From positions 124,001-188,000 of the forward strand of contig SWDT01000024.1 in assembly GCA_009193035.1 (NCBI GenBank): a stretch of DNA of 64,000 bases. Direction: 5' to 3'. Below the pieces are notes generated by a model, which saw only the letters and a list, made by a program, of their open reading frames with translations, did not search any database and was not told the DNA's origin. Made by a program: the position numbers and the translations under genes. This document shows positions 34,952-47,124 of this stretch, piece by piece (positions within the stretch are counted from its first letter, which is position 1; the number at the start of each line of letters is the position of its first letter). The DNA comes from Halicephalobus mephisto. Lineage: Eukaryota > Nematoda > Chromadorea > Rhabditida > Panagrolaimidae.

Positions 34952-37900
34952 TTACTGAGGGTATCCACCTCCTACACTCATTGGCTGCATTCCCATGTTG
35001 TGATGCATACCTGGGTTAGGACTCATATGTCCGAGATGAGGGTGATGAGTGGGGAATCCTCCCATTGGGATGGGAGAATGAGCCAGATGTTGAGGTTGTG
35101 GTTGTTGTAGACTATGGGGGTTCTGATAGTGCATAGGAGGCATCATGGGGGGCATGTTGACGTTCACATTCATGGGCATCATGGGTTGTGATCCTGAGGG
35201 TGTGAGAGGTCCGGGGGCACAAAGATCGTAGGAATTAGGTTCTGAGTACGGTATTGAGGGCATTTGATGCATGGAAAGAAGATGATTCTGATGTTGTTGC
35301 TGTTGCTCGGGGGGCATGTAAGGATTAGAATAAGCGGCCAATTCCGGATGCATTTCGAGTTCCGAGGGAGTGTCAGCAAAAGGTTGGCCGGAGTAGAGGG
35401 GACTTCTTCCAGTCAAACTTTCATCATTAGAACCAGAATCAGAATCGAAGGTCTTGTTGAAGCTTCCAGAATTCATGGTGTCTGTGGTCCATCGACGACC
35501 AGCATCTTTTTTCAGACGTTTCTCCTTGGCCCGTCGATTCTGGAACCAAACCTGAAAAATTCTCATTCAATAAACGGACTAAATATATGCTACAAACCTG
35601 CACAACTCTCATATCCAACCCAGTTTCAGCAGCAAGTTGTTCCCTGACATGTCTAGCTGGTTTTGAGGATGTCTGGTAAGCCTGCTTCAAAGTTTCCAAA
35701 CTTTTGGCCGAGATTGTTGTTCTCGGACGTTTGTTGCCGCAATCCATTTCGCTTTCTGAAAAACGAGTAATGAATAACAAAAAGTGGAATATTGCCGTTT
35801 CCATAAGGCAAGTTACGGCGAAACGAAATGTGACAATGACTTCAGGGAAAACGGATGTGGAGCTTGGAAAGGGCAAGGAGTTCAGACAGCAAATAAAATA
35901 CAATTCAACGAGAAACTGCGGAAGAATATTGAATTTACACTTCAATGTTGGGTTTAATACTGGTTAACGGTATGGAAGTAAGTAATAAGAAGTGGGAAAT
36001 TCCGGACGAAGTTGATATAAAGTCAAAAAACATTTAAAAAATAAATAATTTTCTGGAAAAACTGTAATTTAGTAATTTTGCATTCGAAAATGAGAGTGAT
36101 GATCAATTGTTACTTCTTCAGGCATTTAGTAACATGGATGGTACTGTATGTGGAAGTTTATTATGATAGTTTCGTACTACCAAATAACGCAAGAAGTAAA
36201 ATGACTTTTCACTAATTTAACTCCCAGGAAATTACCAAAGTTACGACTTTTATTTCGCCAGAATTTTTGTTTTATATGGAAAAGATGCAAAAATAAGAAA
36301 TAAATGAGGTACTGTAGTGGTAAAGGTCGAAAAACATGTATGACAGTTGGTTGTTGAACGAGGTGGTTAGATCCCGTTTTCTTCGAATTCCCCTTCACCT
36401 GCACCAGTCAGAAGGGACGAACCATCTACTGACTGATGACCAGAGGCCCCTGAGGCCGCTTTTATATCAATGGCAGCTCTGGCTTCAAAGCCAGCCCGCG
36501 CAGCACACGCATGTAAATCCATTCTAAGCCTCTGGCAATCTTACAAGGCAGTTCGAGAGTAGAGAATGGATAATCCAGGAGCTTGGAAAAATTCAACGCC
36601 CTCGGGGAAAGGAAGCCGGAAAACTCAAGCCGATCCAAAGGGGATTAACCGACTGAGTAAAGGCCTCAAGATACAAATTTCTCGAGGTGACGATTGGAAG
36701 CCGCTTACGATCAGAACCACAAGGCCAACTGTAGGCGTTAACTATTCCATCAGAAAGCAAATCCAGGATAAGATCCTAAGTGGATTCAGAGGGTTTGGAC
36801 TAATAACGCTCAATAGTAACATCCTCGAAAAGTCATTCATCCAAAGGGCAATGGCTTGGATTTCAAATTTTTCTTCCAGAAAAATGTCACACAATCCCAT
36901 TTGAATTAGACAACTTGGATGGTATTTGGAAATACCGTGGCTGTCACTCAGAATGACTGGTAAGGTTGGCCGTAATACGCGAAAGTTGAGTGTTTCTAGC
37001 GAATTCTAAATTGTCCATTTGACACGCATTGGCTATGTTCTCAGAGCCGGCAACTTGGAACAAGGTACAAAAAGTTCAATTACTGGGGGAAGGAAGGTAC
37101 AAAAATTAGAAAACTTTAAAGTTCATCAAATATGGAGGAAAAATAAGCCAGACTGCATTGTAAGAAAGGCGGTGTCGAAAACATACAAAACAAGGCATTT
37201 GGTTCTCCAGGACGAGAGAGAGGAGATTCTTCCTTCCTTTGTTTTACGGATTCCCTTAGGCCATTTTTATGATTGTTATGTCTTTTCTATCCCTTTTGGA
37301 GATATTTTCGAAATGTGTCTCGCTGAAGAATGCAAGACGTGGAGGACAGCAAATGGGTACTTTGGAAAAATGAAAGATGGAAAAAGTCCCCCAGCTTTAT
37401 CATCCTGCGACCAGTACTGTAGGAAGACTGACGAACCGAAAATGACACTGGCAGTTGTATCCAGACTTTCTAAATTCTCCGACTTTGAGTTAAATTCTAC
37501 AGAAATTCGTTCTTTACTTTTTTCACGTAGTTCTCTCGAGTCTTTCACTTTTCAAACACCCTTAATGATGAATCCTCCGGCTATTCATTCACAATCTATA
37601 GCCCTTTTCCTTGTTTGTGACTTCGAGCAACCTCCTGGATTCTTAGAACCTGATTATTCAGCACGGTGAGCGTGGGAGACTACAAAAATTAGAACCAGAC
37701 AAGGCTGGGATAAATAGTAGTCCCTGGTAAATTTCATTTTTCCACTTGAATGGGGATTCTAGTGGAAGAGATGCTAATTTCATCGGTTTTTATTTTCCTT
37801 AGTCATGCTTTAGGTTGTCGAATTCAATGAGAGAAAGGTTAACTCAGACGGAAAGACTTCAAGTCGAACAAAAGTTAGTTCTACTGTAATGTTACTCAAA

Positions 37901-40900
37901 ATGATGTTTCCGCAATTATAGTCTGGTTTTACATTGGATTAGTCAACTTAGACAAATTTACAGTACTTAATAGGTCATCAGATGTCGAGATTAAGGTTGT
38001 TTTTGATTAAAAAAAGTTGTTCAACTTTGGTCCCGGAGCGAACGATGGATTAATTTCTTTTGAGATTATTTGACACATTACAAATATGATTTTTGCATTT
38101 ATTAAATAAAACAAGATATAAATTTTCGTTTGAAAAAAAGTTTACCAAAAGATGATAGATTTCAAAACAGTCATGGAGCTAAAACTGAATAGAATTTTTG
38201 CACATCGAGACCAAAGTAAAAATGTAGTCTCTTCTATGATTAAAAGGGATCATTTCTGAAATATGAAAACTACCTTTGGGGGCGAAAAGATCCCTATTCA
38301 TCTCGATTGCTGAATTGTTTCTTCTTTTTCAATGGTGAATTTTGGACTTTATTCAGAGGCGAGGGAGTCTAACATTTTTCGGATTCAAGGTAATTTTGAT
38401 TTTGTGGGGATTCTTTTAAAAGTGGAAAATGAATGTTCTGTGGAATTGTAATGAAAAAAGGACATTTCTGGGGGATCAGTCCTGGTCTGAGGAGACGCTA
38501 TTTGGTATAGGGATTACCGTAACTTTTGATGAACAACTAAAGCTTGGAGATTAGAAGTCTGATGAACTTTGATGTCATATTCCGGATGAAATGGAATTGA
38601 GGGGGTCTTGGTGGGAAAACAGAAAAACTGGAGTTGTTGGTAAAATTGAAACAATCAGTTTACAAGGTTTGCCGTCGTTGAGGAACTACATTTCAAGTCT
38701 TCACTTGTTCTGTCGTAGACGAATCTGGAATGTTCCCCGGACACATGTCAGGGACATCCGTTTTCCTGCTTTCTTATTTCTAAGAAGGGATTAAGATTCA
38801 GGATTTTGAATTCTATGGAATATATACTACAAAAGAGATCCACAAACCAGGATTTCCCTTTGCAATCGGTCATTTATTTCAATTTTGTTAAGTTTGAAAG
38901 ACAAAAATCACTGAACGTCTGCTCAAACTTGTTGAATATCACAACTAAATTAATAAATATTCAATTTTGTTAAGTTTGAAAGACAAAAATCATTGAAAGT
39001 CTGCTCAAACTTGTTGAATATTACAACTAAATTAATAAATATTCATTTTACGGTAACTTTAACTTAAAATTGTACAGCTCAGACTTGTTCAATTGGGGTT
39101 CTAGAATTCTCATAGTCAATTTAACAGTTCTCTGAAGGCAGATTTTTAATTTTTAGTCAAGCAACTTTAATTGTCCTTAAAAATTTGATTATCTTCATCG
39201 TTGATTAAAAACAAGCTACAATAAGAAATTTAGAAATGTTTCTATAGAATTATTAAATTGACTATAAAGATTCTGAAAATCCAATTAATCAAAATAAATA
39301 GCTTGGATTGTGTTATTTTGAATTAAAGTTGAAATAAAAAATTATTTTCTAATTTGGTCCCGACACGAATTAGACAACGCTTACCCTCCAATGTACCAAT
39401 TTCATGAGAATTATGATTATTAATGAATCTCTTACTCGGAACAAATTCCCTCTTCCTGACCTTTGTCGCTGAATCCAAAAAACTAATCCAGCTTAAGATC
39501 AAGTAATAATAAAACTCATCCACCTTCATATGATTTAAACCCCAAATTCGTGGATTAAACTCCTTAATCCGCTGCCCAAAGGCTACTATTCAGATTTGCA
39601 AAGCCCTTCTATGCAAAAAATCCGGCGTTTTAACAGTTAACATGGAATAAAAAGATAAGACTATATAAGCTGGCGGAGGCGGATTTTACCGGATCAGGAA
39701 CAGCATGGGGTTGGAGGACAATCTCAAGGACGAGGGGTTTTGACAAATCCGATAACACGTAATTGCTGTTTATCTCGTTAAATAAGTATTCAAGAAATGT
39801 ACAGTAATCCTAATTGCACTGACTTCTAGTGAAAAACAGCAATTCTTAATTTTCTACACAAGTTACGACAGATTCTGAGAATTACATTTAAACAAGGAGC
39901 AGCAGATTTCAAACATCTTTCAACACCTGATTCGTCATGGAGTAGATTCTAATTTAGAATAAAAATTACAAATTAAAAAGCATCTGTTGCACATTTCGGA
40001 AATCCAAAAATGGAATTATTAAAAAACCAGGTTGCGTTAGTTAAGTCATGCTGAATTTTTACTTCCTTGAAAGAATTCTATTGATTGTTAATTTTATACA
40101 CAGACAAATTTTTAGGAATATGGTATTACGCCTATTCATGGCCATGCTATTATAGAAAACGGAAATAGACGTCGGTATGAAACCGTCTCGTCGTGGATTT
40201 TCAGAATTTGTCAGAAATGAAAGTAGTTTACGTGACAATTCCGGTTTTATCCAATAATTGTTCCCTAATTTTATATAACTTCAAAGTCAATCATATACTG
40301 CAACAAATTAGAAATGTGTTTTGTTACGCAATTGTCTCGCCGTGAATTTCCAGAATTTGCCGAAAAATAATTTCATAAAAACTATGCATTTTACAGTAAA
40401 TTCATAAATGGCACATGGGAAATTATAAAAGTAGTTTTTCCAAATTTGGGCATATACGATTGTAAAAAATAAACAAAAGTTTTCAACCATAATCTCGACG
40501 CAAATAATGACCTCATTGCTTCCGACGGATTTTTGAATGGCTTCTGAATGTTCTTTTGATTCTTTTTATACACAGTAAAGGAAAAACATAAGAAGCCTCA
40601 CAAATGTAGAAAATCTAAAAAAAGACTGGAAATTTATCGAAAATAATGTTAGTAGCAACGAGACCGTCATTTATATCATAGCAAAAGTTGAATAACTTGA
40701 TCTTTTACTTGAAAGGACCATTAACTAAACTAGTTATTGGGCAGTAAATCAAGCAGTAGTTGTGGTGAGACCAACAACTTTTATCTCGGTGATGTTTTTC
40801 GTCTTTGGGAGACCATTTTTGGTCGATGGTCTTATCACGAACGCTACTTGATTTCCTTCTCGACCGTGAACTTAATTACTGATCGCTTAATAAACTTCAA

Positions 40901-43176
40901 GCACTCCGAAATTCTATTACAATCACCATAACGACTAAAAACTAGAATGACTAGAATTTTTCAAAATAAAAAGAAATCCACTTGTGCCACGAAATCCTAG
41001 GGAAATCTCTGAAAAGTTATTTTGTCACTAGACAGAAAAAAAATTAATCAAAATAAGCCTTTTAAATCGGGATATTGCCAATTAATATTGTCCTTTTATG
41101 GATTTATCCAAACATTAAGGAACACTTTTTGATTAAAGTCTTTTTTTTGGTTTTACGTCCTTCGAAACCCGAGGATAATTATTTTAATCAAAAATCTTCA
41201 TGATTGAGGATTAAAATCCAAATTATCTGATCCTAGAACAAACAGTAAACATTTTCTCATAAGAGTTTTGTTGTAGCTTATATTAAAGCTTTTGTTATTT
41301 ATTATCATTCATGTTCACTCGACTCTAGTGCCGGGATTAAGGAGATTTTGGCCTTTATCAAAAGTTTTGATTCCACAACAAAAGACTAAGCTACTCTTGG
41401 AGATGAATTGAAGACCCAAAAGCGAAATTGTTTCAAAGATAATCAAAGGATTTTGAGAAGGTGGCTGGAGATAATGAATTCTAAAATCCAAGTGAATCTT
41501 TAGGGGACATTGAAAAGAAATGTCATTGATAGTGACTGGAAAAAACGCTTTTTAGATTCTCCAGATACTATCCAGACAATTTGTGCAATGATAGAGCCTG
41601 GATAGTGTTCGAGAATTAACAAAACCGCCCACTCTTGAGCACTATCCAGACAATTTGTACAGACGGTGAGAACAACTAGGAGTCCCAAACCAACCTTTGG
41701 CAGCATTTTCATAATCAGTCCTGCAGACCAATCTTCCATCCATGGGAATCAAATAAAACTGGTCTCCTGTTTTTAGTTCTTTTTTACAAATAACACACTG
41801 GAAGCAGTTCACATGGTATACGTGGCCATTAGCCTTCCTGACGACACTCGTTTCATCCAAAGGCTGCTGACATCTGGAGCACTTTGGTCCAAATCTCCGT
41901 CGGAAGTGGTCTCGACAGTAAAGCGAGTTCCCCCTGATGAAGCAAGTCGAGGGCAAGGGGCTCTCGCAATCGACACAGTGAAGACAAGTTTCGTGAAAGC
42001 AGTGATCCAGTACTTTGAAGACGAATTTATCCTTAATTAAGGTCTCGCAACGAGAACATGTTGAAAGCTCTGTTATTTCTGAAACCGAGACAGTATTCAG
42101 TCTGAGATTTTATTTACTTGGTTGTTTTCTTTGATTTCATTTTCCTTTTGCGAAGCTGACCCGGAAAGGTGCCGAAAAGCCGCTAATTGACCGTGTTTGG
42201 TCCACAAGTTACCGCTTTCTCGGACAGCTGGTTGCATCTGCTTCCTGGTGAAGCTCCTGTTGCATTTTTCCCGTTAATGGAAACCTTTCATGCTTCAAAG
42301 AGGATCAAAAACAAAAGTATTCTTCCGGAAGCACTCGTCACCCCCAGAAAGCCAGGTATTTGGATTTCAGTTGTTTTACATGCAGTGTTCTATTTCTAAT
42401 CCTGTAGAAAAACCACAGATAGTGTCCAGAAGATCTGGGAAGTTCTTCTTTCTTGGACACTATCCATGCGATTTCTATTCCGCACCACGGCATTTTAAAA
42501 ACAAAAATGTGTAGGAAACCCTATATTTCTAGGGTTTCTAAAAATCGAAAAATTCCACAAGCGGGATTTTCATATAGAACAAATTCTTTTCAAAAGTTCC
42601 TTCCAAATACATGCAGAGATTACAGTGTCAGGGGACGAAAAAGTTATTTTTGGCTTTTCGACTGTTACAACTAGTCTACAGTCATTATTTTCAGTCCTTG
42701 AGATCAGAAAGACCAAACCTGGCATTTGCCTTCTCGATATTCTCGAGCCTTTCCGGGCATTGTCATTTCATTCTTCTTTCATCCTCAAAAGCAACGCGCA
42801 TAACTGAATAAAAAAGTCTCGCATGTCCTTTGATTCTGACAAGGACAGGCTGGCAGAAAGCTGATTTCGAATGACAATAGATCAAAGGGAGCAATGCCGC
42901 TGTTCATGATTTTGCAATTTTAATTCGTACACTTGCTTTTTGAAAAAATGGACCCCTGTGATTTTCATAAAAACGAATATAAACGGTCAAACCTGTAGTT
43001 TCCCTGATGGCGGTCGTTTCAGAATTACTGCCTAGCTGTGTTAAGGACGTATTTTCATTTTCGGCAGAAGGCTCAGTTTGTTCCCCAGAAATCGAAGCCG
43101 AAGACTGCTTGATTCCTTCGTTACTATTTTCATTGGGAGTAATTTCCTCAGAAGTGGGTGATTTTTCTGGGGTCAT
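34952..43176 (-). CDS. ceh-14: LIM-homeodomain transcription factor, LHX3/4 class
   Basis: Four minus-strand exons (43176-42993, 42078-41695, 35755-35598, 35551-34952) join in phase to 441 residues. Exon 1 is Ser/Thr/Glu-rich. Exon 2 encodes both LIM domains: LIM1 from [20 protein letters not shown] to CRDHF, and LIM2 from [20 protein letters not shown] to CRTDYE. Each has the full zinc-ligand pattern. The homeodomain ([20 protein letters not shown] onward) keeps the LHX3/4-specific [20 protein letters not shown] and [18 protein letters not shown]. It is split by a 46 bp intron between VVQ and VWF. The tail is Met/Pro/His/Gln-rich. In C. elegans, CEH-14 specifies sensory and interneuron fates; the same role here is inferred. 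The 5.9 kb intron between LIM and homeobox exons is the likely home of enhancers. A trans-splice-like TTTTTCAG lies 18 bp upstream of the ATG. Confidence 0.95.
37019..37669 (+). other. Unassigned 216-codon open frame in ceh-14 intron
   Basis: Starts [16 protein letters not shown] and runs 216 codons without a stop in an AT-rich genome. It has ten Cys and short hydrophobic patches but no signal peptide or domain I recognise. A preceding frame at 36566-36904 on the same strand is also open. It could be an enhancer block that is open by chance because of its higher GC, a decayed mobile sequence, or a nested gene. I favour the first. Confidence 0.2.
38881..39044. repeat. 82 bp tandem duplication
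   Basis: Two adjacent copies (38881-38962 and 38963-39044) of a unit beginning AATTTTGTTAAGTTTGAAAG differ at only a few positions, so the duplication is recent. Confidence 0.85.
40182..40380. repeat. Imperfect direct repeat in ceh-14 intron
   Basis: A unit with GTCTCGTCGTGGATTTTCAG at 40185-40204 recurs diverged at about 40334-40353 (GTCTCGCCGTGAATTTCCAG), each followed by AATTTG(T/C)C(A/G)GAAA. The offset is about 148 bp. Confidence 0.6.
41528..41660. repeat. Palindromic-repeat pair beside ceh-14 LIM exon
   Basis: GATAGTG at 41528, ACTATCC at about 41567, GGATAGTG at 41600-41607 and CACTATCC at 41640-41647, with CAGACAATTTGT after each closing word. The pair ends about 35 bp from the LIM exon boundary at 41695, on the intron side. 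Confidence 0.75.
42418..42465. repeat. Palindromic-repeat copy in ceh-14 intron 1
   Basis: GATAGTGTCCAGAAGATC opens the unit and TTGGACACTATCC closes it, with perfect 7-8 bp complementary ends. Confidence 0.75.
42515..42538. repeat. 9 bp stem-loop in ceh-14 intron 1
   Basis: GAAACCCTA, a six-base loop TATTTC, then TAGGGTTTC form a perfect hairpin. Confidence 0.5.
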
Positions 43177-43288
43177 TTTTTAGAACGAAATCTGAAAAAC
43201 AGTTTATTTCGGGGAGGAAAGAGAGAGCGAGAACGTCAGACACACTATGTAGTCACTTTTTCTATCACAGCCTAGAGAGCACGCACAA

Positions 43289-43359
43289 GCAACGATGGTT
43301 CAGTGGTAGAATGGCCGCCTGCCACGCGGTCGGCCCGGGTTCGATTCCCGGTCGTTGCA
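43289..43359 (+). tRNA. tRNA-Gly (anticodon GCC)
   Basis: 71 nt with the acceptor stem GCAACGA paired to TCGTTGC and discriminator A. The A box is TGGTTCAGTGG (43296-43306), the anticodon loop CTGCCAC has GCC at 43321-43323, and the B box is GGTTCGATTCC (43338-43348). There is no intron. All four arms fold and the consensus residues of glycine tRNAs are present. It points away from ceh-14, whose ATG is 112 bp upstream. Confidence 0.97.
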
Positions 43360-43364
43360 ACTTC

Positions 43365-43370
43365 TTTTTT
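43365..43370 (+). terminator. Pol III terminator of tRNA-Gly
   Basis: Six consecutive T residues start 6 nt after the tRNA 3' end, the standard Pol III stop. Confidence 0.85.
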
Positions 43371-43518
43371 CCCAAAATCTGGCTTAGGTACTAAATTGGT
43401 AATTTATTCGTAAAGTAGTAATATTTTTTTAAAAGTTTTTGTAAATAATTAAAAAGCAAGTAATTCTGAAGGGACAAAGTTTGATAATAACTGGTTATTT
43501 TTCAAAGTCAGATCAGGA

Positions 43519-43716
43519 ATGAAACCTCCTCCTATCTCACAGCAGATTACAACACACCCTCAAGACCCACCCAATACCGGAGAGGCTCGCCCGGAAAATG
43601 AGCAAGAATGGGTGCCGGCGAAATCATTTCCCCGTCCATTCATGGAAAGTCATGACACGACCCCAAAGAAAAAGGAGTACGGTAAACTGACCGAAATCCA
43701 ATTTCCCCAATTCTAA
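43519..43716 (+). other. Possible small Pro/Thr/Glu-rich ORF
   Basis: 65 codons from an ATG, biased to Pro, Thr, Glu and Gln, with base composition unlike the AT-rich flanks. No signal peptide, no known domain and no clear splice sites. It may equally be chance. Confidence 0.2.
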
Positions 43717-44174
43717 TGAATCAAAACCATACTATTGTAAACCGTACAAAATTAAACGAGTATTATTCACGAAAAACCCCAATGGAGAAATTTCCCAATG
43801 GCTGTGGAACAAGATAACTTCCATCAATACGTACTTTGTAGATGGTAAGTACAAATTAAAAAAGAGCAACAAAACTGGACAAAAGCGGATTTTGAGAAGA
43901 GCTTTTAACGGATTTAACCGATCTCCGAGAAAGTCTAGGGACAGTAGGCTTATGAAACTGATACAAGGGAAATTGTATCTTGTAGTCCAAAATTTAGAAA
44001 TTCTGAAATTACGCAGTCTTGTGTAGTAAACAGAGTACCGATAATTATTATTGGATTTGTGGGGAAATCAATAAGGAGAGTTAATTTTGCCGAAGATCAT
44101 CAAAATAATTGAAAAAGCGCAATTTCTGGAGTTCTCAGACAATCCACGACTAATCAACGGCAGTAGAAATTGCA

Positions 44175-44223
44175 GGATAGTGTCTAAGAGGGAACAATTC
44201 CCGAGGTTTCTTGGACACTATCC
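44175..44223. repeat. Palindromic-repeat family copy
   Basis: One of the best-preserved units: GGATAGTGTCTAAGAG at the left, TTGGACACTATCC at the right, core GGAACAATTCCCGAG. Confidence 0.75.
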
Positions 44224-45089
44224 GTGATTGCTAGGAAGATGATAAGTTGAATAAGGTCCTCACAAAGTAAAAGCACTTTGTTTGTAGGTGTATTGCTCAA
44301 ACACATTCCTCTAGGATGGAATTTCCGAACATCGAGATTTTAAATTCTTTAACTCTCCTTGATTTCCTAGTAGCTCCAAAAGACAAGTTATAATCTGGAG
44401 ACTACTGGAGCTTCGCTCAATTCAACCGCGAAACCAATTCCGCTAATGGAAGTCGGATGGATGGGTTGGGCCGCTCGCTAGGTGCACAACTGTCCTCATT
44501 GTCCCCGGTCCTATCTATGGCATTACTGGTGTCAACAAGGAAAAGTCAAAAATCTCGTATCCTTATTTCTAATCTCAACCCCTACAGTTTACTACAAAAC
44601 CCGTCAAATGCGAAATTCCCCATTGAATGTGGGCCAAACCTACAGTATCCATTTGACGACCAAAAGCCATTTGAGGCATTCCTCTGTCAGATGAGCAATT
44701 TTCATTGCGGTCCTTTGGAAATGACCCGGACAATAGAAAACGCTACGTTCAAAATAAAACTTTCCTCCACAATTTTCGGCTTGGAAGATCAGTTTAATTT
44801 TTACCACATTATAAAGTACAGACCTAATATCATAATTAAAGGAATAAACTAAATTGTTCAGTTCTGGTCCCAAAACGCATAATGGTCTCATTTAAATCCA
44901 ACGTAAATTTCTCTGAAATATTGTTTTCTGGCACTTTCTTGAGCTGAAACTTCCATCTAAACATAAAACAACCCAAACTGAATCTAAACTTTATTTAACC
45001 TAATATAAGGAACAAATCCAACATTCGCATCGGGACCAAGATTGAACAGTCAACTCTGTCCCGCAAAGCAACAAATACAACTTTAACGA

Positions 45090-47124
45090 TTAATGAACCT
45101 TCTCATCATTGTGCTTGAACTCCGGATGTCTCTTCTTGATGAATGCATCTATGCCTTCTTGGGTGTCCTTCAACTTCAGATTCTCCACCATCACTGCTTC
45201 TCCAAATCTGAAAATTGATTCACTTGTAATCCACTTTGGGAAATACTCAACTGCTCAAAACGATTTCAAGACTTGGTTCACCACATTAGACAACTTCGTG
45301 GCAATCTAGCAAATCTTCTTTTCTCTCAAGTCAATCTACTTCCAAGCTTATCCCTACTTTTTACTCGTTCTTCATAACTCTAGATGACAGCCACCAAAAC
45401 AATGACCTATTGAAAGCTCTTGGGTGACATAAAATTGCGCAAATTCGGGATCATTAATTCTTTCAGCTTCTTCACCGTCATAAAAGTATTGTTGCAATCT
45501 GTCTCGCGCAAGTCATTTTCGGAGATCTGGTAATTGTCTCACTCTGAACATGTGTTTTTGTCTTAGCATTCACTTTCAAGACAGATGTGCGGGAAATTGG
45601 GACAAGGAAGTGCTCATTACCGTAATTCTTGCATGAGTGAAGTAACCTCAAACTGGGGAAACAGGGCTTGTTTTTATGAATTCAAGATAAATAATTCTGA
45701 CTTGGTAAGAAAGTCACAAGATGTCGCGTTTTCCTTTGTTCTAATTTCTCAATCCATCATACTTGCCACATTTTCCGAATAAGGAATTGTGATTAGGGAA
45801 CCAATTCAACAGAAATTGCTTGGATAGTGACTGAAAAGGGCAGGTTTTCGGAATTTCCAGATACTATCCATTCAGCCCAATGTTGTCTTGGATAGCGTCC
45901 GGAGAATCGTCTCTTCTCAGTCACTGTCTATACAATACCACCTCTCAGTTTTTGGCTCAACTTTATCCATCTGCCTCCCAGTGCTTCTCCTCAGGTCATC
46001 AAGTGCTTACTGGACCAAGCGAGAAGCCAACTAAAAGCTTTCTTGCCCCAAAAACCGTGTTCACGATCCATAAAAATGAAGCTAAAAACCACCGAAGATC
46101 GTCATAAAAATTTTACTAGCGCCCCAAAATGAACCATTTTTGAATTCTAGGGACATCTTTAGGAATTCAGAAATTTGGAAAATTACCTGTAAGCGTCTCT
46201 TTGTGGTAACTCAACTTGGGTGTAAAAGAAAATCTTTCCAAGTGCAGTTACACTTTTGGAGAATTGGCAAATTTGCTCAGCAACTTTAAGTGCTTCAAAT
46301 CTCGGTTCTTCGTCTTCTTTTGAAATTCTGGAGACTAATCCAGCTTGAAGAGCTTCTGGAAGAAATAAATATTATTCCCCTTCGTCTGCATTCCGAAAAA
46401 CAAACCTTGTGCAGTGATTGCTCTTGCAGTCAACAGCATATCCATGGCAACTTTTCTGGAGATGTTTCTGACAAGGGGAATCGCAGGAGTCGAGCAAAAC
46501 AACCCGACGCGTTGACTACAAGAAGATTAGAAAATAAATTCCATATATGTAATCTCACCCGGGAACCATGAAAGTCGACTTTGGAGAAGCTACGACGACA
46601 TCGCAACTAGAAACCAGCTGACAACCTGCAGCTGCAGCTACTCCATCGACTTCAGCGATGACCGGAAGCTGCATCTGTTGAATGAAAGTCATCAGTTCAC
46701 TACACTTGGAAAATAACTTCTTGTGGTAGTCAGCTCCTGTTTCTGTTGTCTAAAAATAATTAAACAATGATATATGGATGAGCTATATCCACTCAGTAAA
46801 ATCAAAATTGATATATGAACAACTTACCAACTCCTTCAGATCATGTCCAGCACTAAAAGCAGGACCTTTCCCAGCGATAATCACAGCTCTCAGTTTCTGA
46901 ATTTTGTCCACTTCCTTAAGTTCATTGAGAAGAGAGTCCATGAGGGTGTAGCTGAGAGAATTCCGGATCTTCGGAGCATTCAGGACAAGTCTAGCCACTC
47001 TGTTCTCCAAGTAAACTTCTCTTTCGAAGAGCTCCGGCTTCGAAGAAGCTTCTGTCGTTGAAGACAGAAACCTAACACCCACCGGAAAACGAATACTCAG
47101 AGTTCTCAACGGATTAATCAGCAT
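45090..47124 (-). CDS. ECHDC3: Enoyl-CoA hydratase/isomerase family, ECHDC3-like, mitochondrial
   Basis: Five minus-strand exons (47124-46828, 46749-46559, 46515-46406, 46355-46187, 45207-45090) join in phase to 294 residues; human ECHDC3 has about 300. The N-terminus MLINPLRTLSIRFPVGVRFL is a plausible mitochondrial presequence. The crotonase fold shows APKIRNSLSYTLMDSL, the oxyanion segment GPAFSAGHDLKEL, and then DGVAAAAGCQLVSSCDVVVA and GLFCSTPAIPL, which are typical of ECHDC3. A residue-for-residue match runs on to QEGIDAFIKKRHPEF. ECHDC3 proteins lack the paired Glu residues of true hydratases at standard positions, so the reaction is uncertain. An acceptor-like AAAGTGCAG lies next to the ATG. 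The last intron (979 bp) holds palindromic repeats. It lies 405 bp downstream of LET-413 on the same strand. Confidence 0.92.
45822..45930. repeat. Palindromic-repeat copies in ECHDC3-like intron
   Basis: GGATAGTGACTGAAAAGG at 45822, AGATACTATCC closing at 45869, then a second unit GGATAGCGTCC from 45890 to a decayed CACTGTC near 45928. Confidence 0.7.

Larger units (their letters stand above)
35756..41694. other. ceh-14: Giant ceh-14 intron with GC-richer block
   Basis: A 5939 bp intron, over a hundred times the size of its neighbour. Its 36340-37680 part is clearly richer in GC than the flanks and contains an antisense open frame of 216 codons (37019-37669). The rest is AT-rich and holds an 82 bp tandem duplication (38881-39044), an imperfect direct repeat of about 55 bp (40182-40237 and 40328-40380) and palindromic-repeat copies at 41528-41660. 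I see no recognisable nested gene. Confidence 0.55.
43371..45089. other. Intergenic, tRNA to ECHDC3-like 3' end
   Basis: No gene that I can support. A Pro/Thr/Glu-rich open frame at 43519-43716 (begins MKPPPISQQITTHPQDPP, 65 codons) is GC-richer than its surroundings and could be a small gene or exon. A short frame at 44482-44570 reads CPHCPRSYLWHYWCQQGK, zinc-finger-like but without the closing His pair. A palindromic-repeat copy lies at 44175-44223. Confidence 0.4.

Noticed and set aside
44482..44694. C2H2-like fragment CPHCPRSYLWHYWCQ
   Set aside because: Only the first Cys pair fits; there is no His pair, no ATG and no adjoining exon, so a zinc-finger gene is not supported.
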